Assembly (NCBI GenBank): GCA_964385635.1
Contig: CAYLPU010000026.1
Location: forward strand, 1 to 51,684
Source: CAYLPU01 sp964385635
GTDB lineage: Bacteria > Chloroflexota > Anaerolineae > B4-G1
Length of the DNA: 51,684 nucleotides
Direction: 5' to 3'
How positions within the stretch are numbered: the first letter of the stretch is position 1; every line of letters begins with the position of its first letter. Both the position numbers and the translations under genes were made by a program. This document shows, piece after piece, positions 33,320 through 40,552 of the stretch. The notes below the pieces were generated by a model that was given only the letters and a program-made list of their open reading frames with translations, was not told the DNA's origin and searched no databases.

Positions 33320-33847
33320 CTACGTTTCATAGTATGCCGGGGTCAGCAACCGCGCCAGCGCCATTGTGAGCAGGTGCTCATAAGCCGCCTGGCGGTCGAG
33401 CCGGCCGCTGGTCAGAGCGCCAATCGCGCCGCCGCCCTGCTTGGTGTTGTGCAGCCCTGTCAGCGCGTCCATCGCCGGTCCCAGTTCTGTCCCTGCCTGC
33501 ACGTCTGCCGCCACCGATGGCGGGAGGAGCACACACTCCCCGCCGGCGATGCCCACCACGCCATCGTCACGCACGACCGCGCACCAGGCGCAGGTGAACA
33601 CCTGGCCCTGTATCTCCAACAGGCCACCCTCGAAGCCGATGCCCAGCATCGCGCCGCTTGTGCGCTGTGCTGCCTGCGCTCGATTAAGCGCGCCGCGCAG
33701 TGTCTCCTCGTTGCCCCACGGCTGGTGAGAGATGCCGCTCTCCACGGCTGCTGCTTCCACGTCTATGTCGTTTCCGTAGACGCGGCGCAACACTGTGGCT
33801 GTGGCTGCGACCTTGACTGGATTTGTCGAGCCGACGGTGACTTTCAC
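33320..33847 (-). CDS. yjjX: Inosine/xanthosine triphosphatase (YjjX/DUF84)
   Basis: 175 residues from a GTG start. Family signature: VTVGSTNPVKVAAT at the N-terminus, then SGISHQPWGNEETLRGALNRA, and GIGFEGGLLEI. Hydrolyses non-canonical purine triphosphates to keep them out of nucleic acids. It follows the GT39 gene on the same strand, with 4 bases between. Confidence 0.88.
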   Translation of the reverse strand: MKVTVGSTNPVKVAATATVLRRVYGNDIDVEAAAVESGISHQPWGNEETLRGALNRAQAAQRTSGAMLGIGFEGGLLEIQGQVFTCAWCAVVRDDGVVGIAGGECVLLPPSVAADVQAGTELGPAMDALTGLHNTKQGGGAIGALTSGRLDRQAAYEHLLTMALARLLTPAYYET

Positions 33848-33851
33848 GTGA

Positions 33852-35723
33852 CTACCTACGCTGTCTCCCGTATAGCCGCACCTGCAGACCATAGAAGTCC
33901 CACCGGTCGAGCAGGTCGCGTTCTTCTTCCAGTGCCGAAGGGATCAACCCCTGCGGGTCGGTGTACCAGTCATGGCCGTAGACCAGCCACACCCGCTCGT
34001 GGTCCCGGATGAGCGACCGCAGCCGGGGCAGGTCGCCTTTGGTCATCTTCGGCTCCAGGTCACCCTGATCGAACAGGTCCACCGGCACGCCGTGCTCGGC
34101 AACTGGGCAATTGTACAGGCGGTAGAAGTAATAGTCAAAGGGGATCTGCGTCCAGGTCGCGTTGAATAGGATCAGGTCATCGGGCTCTACCCGCTCCGCC
34201 ACGAACGCGGCCGCATCGTCCCACTGCTCTTTCTCAAAGTTGACGTAGTACTCATGTAGTGAAAGGGCATTGACCGCCAGCACGATCAAGGCGGCGGCAA
34301 GGGTGAAGGGCCGGTAGCGCAATTGGCGCATGCCGGCGGCCAGCAGCAGGTAGATCGGGAACGAGGCCCAGATCAGCGTCCGGTCGTAGAAGATGGGGCG
34401 GCACAGGCTGATCAGCCATTCGCCCACGAATGGCGTTGCGAAGGTGACGAGCAGGAGCGCGATGCGCGCCGGACGATGACGGAAATGAAACAGTCCCAGC
34501 AGCGCTAGCCCTGTGAACAGCACGCCCATCGTCACGAGTCCAGGGAGCGGCAGTGGCAGGAGGTCGCTCAGGAAGGTCCCCACCACACCGGCGACCGTCT
34601 CCCAGGTCGGTGCAGGCAGCCAGAACTCGCGGTAGACGCCCATGCTCTGGACGACGAAGGCAGGAAGCCACGGGCTCCACAACAGGAACATACCCGCCTG
34701 GGCCAGGAGCCAATTGTGTAAAGAGGGAGGCTGCAACGCCGCACTTTGGGCTTCCGGTTTAATGGGCTTGTAACGATGCGTTTTGGACCAAGGACGGGGA
34801 CTGGCGTCCCCTTTGAGCGCTTTTGCCGCTCGAATCTGCGTTGAACCACCTAAGCCTCTCATCAGGAGCAGGCCCAGTATGAAGAGGTTGGTGGCAACCG
34901 GAAAGAGGACCGCCGCGTTGTGACTCAGCAGCGTGGCTGCTGTGAAGACTATGTAGCCCAGCCAGGCCAGGTCGGTCTCAATGGCGTGTAGCGACAACCA
35001 GCAGTGGCGAGTGAGGGCGCTGACTCGGGTGGCGATTCCCTGGAAATCCCGCCCATGGCCCGTCGTTTCTGGGGGTGCCTCTCGTTCGGCAGCGCGGGTG
35101 GCCTGCCAGGTTCGCCATAGGTCCACGAACTGCCGGCCCAACCTCACTTCGGTCGAGCGCGGGTCGGTGAGCAAGCGGGCCAGCGCGTACAGTGCCAGCG
35201 ATACATTCAGCGCCAATACCGTGTACATGCGCGTCTCCTGGGCGAGGCGCACGTGGAAAGGGGAGACAGCCAGGATCAGCGCGGCTAGTAAGCCCACCTT
35301 CTCGTCGGCCAGGCGGCGGCCCAGCAGGTAGATGATGGGGATGGTCAGCGTACCGCACAGGGCGGAGAAAGCCCGCACCGTAGCCGCATCGTCACCCAAG
35401 GCCATCCAGAAATGCAGCAGCAGGTAGTAGAGCGGTGGGTGCTGGTCAATGCGGATCACCCATCCTAGCATTTCCCCGACAGGCTGCCAGCCCAGCCAGA
35501 TACTGAAGGCCTCGTCAATCCACAATCCCTTGTCGCCAATCTGGAAGACCCGCAGGAGGCCGCCCAGCACCACGATCGCCAACAGGAGAAATGGGGTTGC
35601 GCGTTGAAACCATCCTATGGCGGAATTGACAACCTGGGTAGGTGGGCGGGTGGTTGGGGATCTCATGCCTGTGCTTGAGTGCGCCGAGGTGGACCTCCTG
35701 TCCAACTGTCGTTGGTGGCCCAT
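33852..35723 (-). CDS. GT39-type (ArnT/PMT-like) membrane glycosyltransferase
   Basis: About 623 residues: N-terminal Ser/Thr-rich tail, then FQIGDKGLWIDEAFSIWLG with the catalytic acidic pair (DEAF) in the first loop, and QHPPLYYLLLHFWM, typical of GT-C dolichyl/polyprenyl-phosphate-sugar transferases. Multiple membrane helices follow and a C-terminal soluble domain (WLVYGHDWYTDP). It would use the polyprenol-linked sugar as made by the DPM1-like enzyme at 6.7 kb. The start may be the ATG at 35666 instead. An insertion (34733-34845) of 35-40 residues is repeat-like. Confidence 0.8.
   Translation of the reverse strand: MGHQRQLDRRSTSAHSSTGMRSPTTRPPTQVVNSAIGWFQRATPFLLLAIVVLGGLLRVFQIGDKGLWIDEAFSIWLGWQPVGEMLGWVIRIDQHPPLYYLLLHFWMALGDDAATVRAFSALCGTLTIPIIYLLGRRLADEKVGLLAALILAVSPFHVRLAQETRMYTVLALNVSLALYALARLLTDPRSTEVRLGRQFVDLWRTWQATRAAEREAPPETTGHGRDFQGIATRVSALTRHCWLSLHAIETDLAWLGYIVFTAATLLSHNAAVLFPVATNLFILGLLLMRGLGGSTQIRAAKALKGDASPRPWSKTHRYKPIKPEAQSAALQPPSLHNWLLAQAGMFLLWSPWLPAFVVQSMGVYREFWLPAPTWETVAGVVGTFLSDLLPLPLPGLVTMGVLFTGLALLGLFHFRHRPARIALLLVTFATPFVGEWLISLCRPIFYDRTLIWASFPIYLLLAAGMRQLRYRPFTLAAALIVLAVNALSLHEYYVNFEKEQWDDAAAFVAERVEPDDLILFNATWTQIPFDYYFYRLYNCPVAEHGVPVDLFDQGDLEPKMTKGDLPRLRSLIRDHERVWLVYGHDWYTDPQGLIPSALEEERDLLDRWDFYGLQVRLYGRQRR
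34733..34845. repeat. Probable repeat-derived insertion in the GT39 gene
   Basis: Encodes a hydrophilic, Pro/Lys-rich stretch (ALKGDASPRPWSKTHRYKPI) interrupting the helices. It has no second copy in this window, so repeat origin is inferred. Confidence 0.3.
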
Positions 35724-35762
35724 GTTACCACAACCTCACGCTTGTGTCACTTCTATTTCAGT

Positions 35763-35791
35763 TTGACGCGATGACCAGAACATGGTAAACT
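35763..35791 (+). promoter_or_regulatory. Promoter upstream of nuoJ
   Basis: TTGACG (35763-35768), 17 bases, TAAACT (35786-35791). The 168 bases from here to the nuoJ start contain a low-complexity AGTGAGC/GCTGATGGCTCACTGC segment and no convincing gene. Confidence 0.55.
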
Positions 35792-35958
35792 CCTCATTGT
35801 CCGTCATCACCGCGATGCTGTTCCTGGGAGCCAATGTTCTGTTGGCGGTGGTGGGCGCGGCAGGCAGCAGTGAGCGGATAGCATTTAGCGATCAGTAGTG
35901 GCTGATGGCTCACTGCTAACTGCTGACGGCCAAGATCGTTGGGGCTTTGGCTACACAA

Positions 35959-36450
35959 ATGACTCTTCAACAAATCCTGTTCATCATCTTTGGCGCGATC
36001 ACGTTGGGGGCGGCGCTGCTGGTGGTGACGCGGCGCAACGTGTTCCACGCCGCCTTGTTCCTGATCCTCTCGTTCTTCGGCGTGGCGGGGCTGTACGTGT
36101 TGCTGGAGGCCCCTTTCCTGGCCGCCGTGCAGTTGTTCATCTACGTCGGCATCGCCATCATGATTATCTTCGCCATCATGCTCACGCGGGAGATGATGAA
36201 TCCCGATGTACCTGGAGCCAATCGCCAGTGGTGGATAGCCGCGCTGGTGACCGTGGCTCTGTGCGGCATACTGGGATGGGTGGTGCTGAATCACGACTGG
36301 GGGGCGGTCCCTGGGCCGGTGCCCGAACATAGCATCGCCATCCTGGGGACGACGTTGGTGGATCCGGAGGGATTCATCCTGCCCTTCGGGGTCGCTTCGG
36401 TGCTGCTACTGGTCGCGCTCGTCGGCGCAGTGACAATCGCAAGGGAGTGA
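35959..36450 (+). CDS. nuoJ: NADH-quinone oxidoreductase subunit J-like protein
   Basis: 163 residues and five hydrophobic segments, like NuoJ (membrane arm subunit of complex I): RRNVFHAALFLILSFFGVAGLYVLLEAPFLAAVQLFIYVGIAIMIIFAIML and the final ILPFGVASVLLLVALVGAVTIARE. It stands alone here, without H, I, K or L next to it, though nuoK-like and nuoL-like genes occur 13 kb downstream. It may have been taken out of a nuo operon or belong to the antiporter-like complex. An ATG following the promoter region is used. Confidence 0.8.
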   Translation: MTLQQILFIIFGAITLGAALLVVTRRNVFHAALFLILSFFGVAGLYVLLEAPFLAAVQLFIYVGIAIMIIFAIMLTREMMNPDVPGANRQWWIAALVTVALCGILGWVVLNHDWGAVPGPVPEHSIAILGTTLVDPEGFILPFGVASVLLLVALVGAVTIARE

Positions 36451-36703
36451 TAACCATAGTTCCTTTGGGACGGAACTATCGACTCCCTGCTCCCCGCCAT
36501 CCGCGAGGTATCCATCCCAACGATACGCTTAACAGGGGCAGGGTGGCTTGGCGTATGTCGCGTACCTTCTGGACGTTCCTCATCGGCTGGCTTCTGGCGG
36601 TGGTCTGTGTTATACTATGCACCAACCAAGTCAGTGATTATGGCGTTGTGCGGAAACGTGGAACAGACAGGCCTAAAGAGATGCAATTTCAAGGAATGAA
36701 GAA
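36451..36703 (+). promoter_or_regulatory. Leader region before the N-ATPase operon
   Basis: An 8-bp hairpin (ATAGTTCC 36456-36463 with GGAACTAT 36472-36479) follows the nuoJ stop. A TATACT (36611-36616) could be a -10 with a weak -35. A 53-residue open frame from 36555 to 36716 (MSRTFWTFLIGWLLAVVCVIL, one helix) overlaps the atpD start and is not confidently a gene. AAGGAATG precedes the TTG start of atpD. Confidence 0.4.
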
Positions 36704-38164
36704 TTGGCCAGAATAGGAACCGTAGCGCGCGTGGCTGGCGTCGTGATAGACGCAGAGTTCGCCTCTGGAGACCTGCCCAGCATCCACGATGGTCTGCTGG
36801 TCCAGCGTGACGATGGATCGGAACTGGCCATTGAAGTGCAGGAGCACATTGACCCACGCACAGTGCGAGCAATTGCTATGAGCAGCACGGCCGGCCTCCG
36901 GCGGGGACTGCCAGTGCTCGACACGGGCCACCCCATCCGTGTCCCGGTGGGCCGGGCGACCCTGGGACGCATGTTCAACGTCCTGGGCCAGCCCATTGAC
37001 AACCTCCCCGCGCCCGAGGGAGTGCAATGGCGCCCGATCCACGCCGCATCACCGCCGCTGCACGAGCAGCAGGTGGTGGTCGAGCCATTCGTCACCGGCA
37101 TCAAGGCCATTGACCTGTTGATCCCCTACCCCCGTGGCGGCAAGACTGGACTTTTCGGTGGCGCGGGGGTGGGCAAGACGATGCTGATGATCGAACTCAT
37201 GCGCCACACCATCCGCGAGCATGAAGGGCTGGTGGTCTTCGCCGGTGTAGGCGAACGCAGCCGCGAGGGCAACGACCTGTGGCTGGAGATGCAGCGCAGC
37301 GGGGTGCTCGAAAGCACCGTTCTCGTTTTCGGGCAGATGAACGAGCCGCCGGGGGCGCGGCTGCGAGTGGCGCTCACAGCGCTGACGATGGCCGAGTACT
37401 TCCGTGACCACGAACGACGCCCGGTGCTGGTGTTCATTGACAATATCTTCCGCTACATCCAGGCTGGCGCGGAGGTATCGGCGCTGCTGGGGCGGCTGCC
37501 CAGCGCCATGGGCTACCAGCCCACGCTGGAAAGCGAGATGGGCGAACTGCAGGAGCGCATCACCACCACCGGTCGTGGCAGTGTGACGTCGGTGCAGGCA
37601 GTCTACGTGCCAGCCGACGATCTGACCGACCCGGCCGTCGTGGCGACATTTGCCCACCTGGACGCGGCGACGATTCTTTCGCGCCGTCAGGCCAGCCTGG
37701 GACTCTACCCAGCCATTGACCCACTGGAATCCAACAGTACCTTGCTCACACCTGCCGGCGTGGGGGAGGAACACTACGCCATCGCCACGGAAGTGCGGGC
37801 GCTGCTGGCCCGCTACCAAGAACTACAGGACGTGATCGCCATCCTGGGGATGGAGGAATTGAGCGAGGAGGACCGCCGGGCGGTCAACCGGGCGCGGCGG
37901 GTGCAACGCTTCCTCACGCAGCCGTTCTTCGTCTCCGAGTCGTTCACCGGGATGCCCGGCCGCCACGTGCCGCTGGCCGAGACGCTGCGTGGTTTCCGCG
38001 AGATTCTGGAGGGCCGCCACGACGACCTGCCGGAGCAGGCATTCTACATGGTCGGCACGATTGACGAGACCAGAGCCAAGGCGAAACAACTGGACCAGGA
38101 GACAAGGAGACGGGGGGACAAGGAGACAAGGAGACAGGGGGACGGGGGGACAAGGAGTGATTAG
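36704..38164 (+). CDS. atpD: N-type ATP synthase beta subunit
   Basis: 486 residues, TTG start. Catalytic F1 subunit: Walker A GGAGVGKT, the VGERSREGNDLW segment, Walker B VLVFIDNIFR, and LGYQ/MGYQPTLESEMGELQERI. It opens a compact operon in the order beta, epsilon, AtpR, a, c, b/delta, alpha, alpha, gamma, with no separate delta gene, which is the N-ATPase arrangement (usually a second ATPase next to a regular one). The last ~22 residues (QETRRRGDKETRRQGDGG) are repeat-encoded. The gene overlaps atpC by eight bases. Confidence 0.92.
   Translation: MARIGTVARVAGVVIDAEFASGDLPSIHDGLLVQRDDGSELAIEVQEHIDPRTVRAIAMSSTAGLRRGLPVLDTGHPIRVPVGRATLGRMFNVLGQPIDNLPAPEGVQWRPIHAASPPLHEQQVVVEPFVTGIKAIDLLIPYPRGGKTGLFGGAGVGKTMLMIELMRHTIREHEGLVVFAGVGERSREGNDLWLEMQRSGVLESTVLVFGQMNEPPGARLRVALTALTMAEYFRDHERRPVLVFIDNIFRYIQAGAEVSALLGRLPSAMGYQPTLESEMGELQERITTTGRGSVTSVQAVYVPADDLTDPAVVATFAHLDAATILSRRQASLGLYPAIDPLESNSTLLTPAGVGEEHYAIATEVRALLARYQELQDVIAILGMEELSEEDRRAVNRARRVQRFLTQPFFVSESFTGMPGRHVPLAETLRGFREILEGRHDDLPEQAFYMVGTIDETRAKAKQLDQETRRRGDKETRRQGDGGTRSD
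38095..38158. repeat. GGAGACAAGGAGACAGGGGG low-complexity repeat
   Basis: Purine-rich units like those at 24133-24226, encoding the C-terminal tail of the beta subunit and running into the start of atpC. Confidence 0.6.
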
Positions 38165-38468
38165 GCGGCTCCGTCTGATGGTGTTGACGCCGATCAAGAC
38201 ATTGCTCAACGTGGAGGGAGTGGCCTGGGTGCAAGTCCGCCTGGCCGATGGCGGTGGTATTGGCATTTACCCTGGCCACGCGCCGCTCCTGGCCGAGACA
38301 GTCACCGCGCCGCTGCGCTATGCTAACGGATCGGGCGAACACACGCTGGACCTGGAGGCGGGCATCTTGCAGGTAGATGGTGATGGTAAAGGGGTGACGA
38401 TTTTCACCAGTGGCCTGGCCCAGACTTCCGCAGTCTCCGAGAATTCGGAAGTCTCAGAGGAGCAGTGA
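38157..38468 (+). CDS. atpC: N-ATPase epsilon subunit
   Basis: 103 residues from a GTG overlapping the beta stop (an ATG at 38178 is the alternative). Beta-sandwich of epsilon: LMVLTPIKTLL, then GGGIGIYPGHAPLLAETVTAPLRY. The usual C-terminal helical hairpin is missing; instead the tail SENSEVSEEQ comes from an inverted repeat (AGACTTCCG...CGGAAGTCT, 38422-38454). So the regulatory helices that inhibit F1 are absent or replaced. Confidence 0.82.
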   Translation: MIRRLRLMVLTPIKTLLNVEGVAWVQVRLADGGGIGIYPGHAPLLAETVTAPLRYANGSGEHTLDLEAGILQVDGDGKGVTIFTSGLAQTSAVSENSEVSEEQ

Positions 38469-38734
38469 TGATCGCGTTGTGGCTATTCGCTGGCCTGGCA
38501 GTGGGCGCGTTGAACGGGTTCACTCTGTGGAGTTCGGTGGCTTGCCTGCGTCCCGACGTATCTGGCCGCGCCGTGGCCTGGATAGTGGGCGGAGCGCTGC
38601 TGCGGCTGGGCCTCGTCGCCAGTCTGCTGATCGCCGCACTGCAGCGCGGTGTCCTGCCGGGCCTGTTGGCCTTCGCCGGGCTGTGGCTGGCCCGCTGGGG
38701 AATAGTGTATAAGGGAGTAAGGAGTAGGGAGTAG
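38468..38734 (+). CDS. atpR: N-ATPase subunit AtpR
   Basis: 88 residues, three membrane segments, like the AtpR protein of N-ATPase operons, which is proposed to help c-ring or a-subunit assembly. Conserved-type region: GRAVAWIVGGALLRLGLVASLL. The atpQ gene usually present beside it is not seen. The 3' end (VRSRE and stop) is formed by a GGAGTAGGGAGTAG repeat. Overlaps atpC by one base. Confidence 0.8.
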   Translation: MIALWLFAGLAVGALNGFTLWSSVACLRPDVSGRAVAWIVGGALLRLGLVASLLIAALQRGVLPGLLAFAGLWLARWGIVYKGVRSRE

Positions 38735-38781
38735 GGAGTAGAGAGCCTCCCCGTACTTCCTACTTCTTACTCCCTACTCCT
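38711..38781. repeat. GGAGTAGGGAGTAG hairpin repeat
   Basis: Arms of GGAGTA-type units (38714-38741) and TACTCC-type units (38756-38780) pair imperfectly. It supplies the AtpR stop codon and lies before atpB; it may fold in the mRNA. Confidence 0.65.
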
Positions 38782-38793
38782 GGGAGTCAAGAT

Positions 38794-39432
38794 ATGGAAG
38801 GTTTTTTCCCTCAAGTAGTATTCACCATCTTCGGCATCCCTGTGCGCGACACAGTCGTCTCGACCTGGATCATGATGGCCATCATCGTGGGAGCAGCGGC
38901 CGTGGCAAGCCGGCGCTGGCCGGAAGCGTTAGAGATGCTGCTGGACTTTCTGATTGATACCATCTCCAGCGTGATGGGACGGTCCGCCGGGCCATATCTG
39001 CCGTTCCTGGGGACGCTGACCATCTTCATCGCTGTCGCCAATGTGATCGGCATCGTACCCTTCGTGGTTTCTCCCACGCGCGACATCAACACACCGATAG
39101 CACTGTCGCTGATCATCTTCTTCTCAGTCTACTACTTCGGCATCCGTGCCAAGGGACTGTGGGGCTACTTCAAAGATCTGGCCTCGCCGATCTTTATGCT
39201 GCCCATGGAACTGATCAGCCACGTTAGCCGCACCCTGTCGCTCACCCTGCGGCTCTTCGGCAATGTCATCAGCACCGAATTGATCGTGGCGGTCGTCTTC
39301 ATGCTGGTACCGCTGTTCGCACCGCTACTGCTGGTTGCCTTCAGTATGCTCACCGGCGTCTTGCAGGCCTACATCTACACCGTCCTGGCTGCCACCTACA
39401 TCGGTGCAGGACTGGAAGCCAATGAACGATGA
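38794..39432 (+). CDS. atpB: N-ATPase subunit a
   Basis: 212 residues, about five to six helices. The ion-path signature is in SLTLRLFGNVIS with the essential Arg, and the last helices include GVLQAYIYTVLAATYIGAGLE. Together with subunit c it forms the ion half channels. 61 bases follow AtpR, filled by the repeat. Confidence 0.9.
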   Translation: MEGFFPQVVFTIFGIPVRDTVVSTWIMMAIIVGAAAVASRRWPEALEMLLDFLIDTISSVMGRSAGPYLPFLGTLTIFIAVANVIGIVPFVVSPTRDINTPIALSLIIFFSVYYFGIRAKGLWGYFKDLASPIFMLPMELISHVSRTLSLTLRLFGNVISTELIVAVVFMLVPLFAPLLLVAFSMLTGVLQAYIYTVLAATYIGAGLEANER

Positions 39433-39484
39433 TCAATGACTGATCTACGAACTTGGTAACTACGAACAAGGAGAAAGTGAGAAT

Positions 39485-39766
39485 ATGGCAGAAATGGAAT
39501 CTGGAGTATTGATCACCCTGGTCACCATCCTCGTGTCGGGCGTGGCTATCTTGCTGGGCACGATCACGCCGGCAATCGTCGAGGGACGGGCAGTGCTCAA
39601 AGCACTGGAAGGCATGACCCGCCAGCCTGAGGCCGCCAACGACCTGCGCACCACGTTGATCATCGCCATGGCGTTGCTGGAGTCGACGGCGATTTACGTG
39701 CTGCTGGTCTGTCTGATCCTGATCTTCGCTAACCCACTGCTCGATCGTTTCTTCCCCGGGGGTTAG
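39485..39766 (+). CDS. atpE: N-ATPase subunit c with two carboxylates
   Basis: 93 residues. Two helices joined by the RQPEA loop. Ion-binding residues: E33 (PAIVEGRA, where Na-ATPases of the Ilyobacter type have Gln32) and E66 with S67, T68 and Y71 (LLESTAIY). E33 plus E66 form the two-carboxylate pattern; ESTxxY is the Na-binding type. Whether the coupling ion is Na or H cannot be decided from sequence. Confidence 0.92.
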   Translation: MAEMESGVLITLVTILVSGVAILLGTITPAIVEGRAVLKALEGMTRQPEAANDLRTTLIIAMALLESTAIYVLLVCLILIFANPLLDRFFPGG

Positions 39767-39769
39767 CGG

Positions 39770-40552
39770 ATGCTAAATCTGGACGTGTGGACGATTGTTT
39801 TCCAAATCATCAACTTCCTGGCTCTGGCTGCGGCGCTCTACTACCTTCTTTTCCGACCGGTGATGCGCGGCGTGAAAGAACGCGCGGCTGAGAAAGAACA
39901 GTTGACCCGCGAGTTGGCCCAGGAGTGCGAGGAGGCAGCCAGGTTGCGCACCGAACTGGAGGCGCATCTGGCGCACGCCGGCGAAGAATCAGCCGCCATC
40001 GTCGCCACGGCGCAGGAGCAGGTGGAGGCCGAGCGCAAGGCGCTCCTGCAAGAAACACAGGCCGAGGTCGAACGTATCTTGGTCGAGGCCCACGCCGATG
40101 CCCACCGGCTGCGGCAACAGACAGTGGATGAATCCCACGCCGATCTGCTGGACGCCGTCCTGGAGATCAGTGGCTGGGTGATCGGCCGCACGGCGCCGCC
40201 GGAGGTACACGACGCGCTGGTCCAGCAACTCAGCGACCGCATCTGGGAACTGGGGCGCAGCGAGATGGATCGGGTGGAGACGTTCCGGCACTCGTTGGGT
40301 GACCGCACTCCCACGGCCTACGTGACGACCGCGCGCCCCCTTTCGCCGGAACAGCAGGGGCTACTGGCCCGCACCTTTACCGCGCTGGCCGACCGCCACG
40401 TGAACCTGGAGTTGAAAACCGACCCCTCGCTGGCCGTCGGGATGCAGGTGCGCCTGGGCGACACGCTGGTGGATAACTCCGTAGGCGGGCAACTGGCCGA
40501 AATGCGCGAAGCCGTCTCGCAGGCACTCAAGGAACGTGTGACCAGTGAGTGA
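39770..40552 (+). CDS. atpF: N-ATPase subunit b with delta-like C-terminus
   Basis: 260 residues: one N-terminal helix (WTIVFQIINFLALAAALYYLLF), a long Glu/Ala/Arg coiled coil (about 35-120), then a delta-like domain with QVRLGDTLVDNSVGGQLAEMR near the end. N-ATPases lack a separate delta and carry this fused form. Its stop overlaps the alpha GTG. Confidence 0.9.
   Translation: MLNLDVWTIVFQIINFLALAAALYYLLFRPVMRGVKERAAEKEQLTRELAQECEEAARLRTELEAHLAHAGEESAAIVATAQEQVEAERKALLQETQAEVERILVEAHADAHRLRQQTVDESHADLLDAVLEISGWVIGRTAPPEVHDALVQQLSDRIWELGRSEMDRVETFRHSLGDRTPTAYVTTARPLSPEQQGLLARTFTALADRHVNLELKTDPSLAVGMQVRLGDTLVDNSVGGQLAEMREAVSQALKERVTSE

Noticed and set aside
35782..35898. 38-residue hydrophobic frame starting at 35782
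   Set aside because: It overlaps the -10 of the nuoJ promoter and ends in a low-complexity repeat.
36555..36716. 53-residue one-helix protein before atpD as AtpQ or AtpI
   Set aside because: AtpQ lies between C and R and has two helices; this frame overlaps the atpD start and has weak start context.
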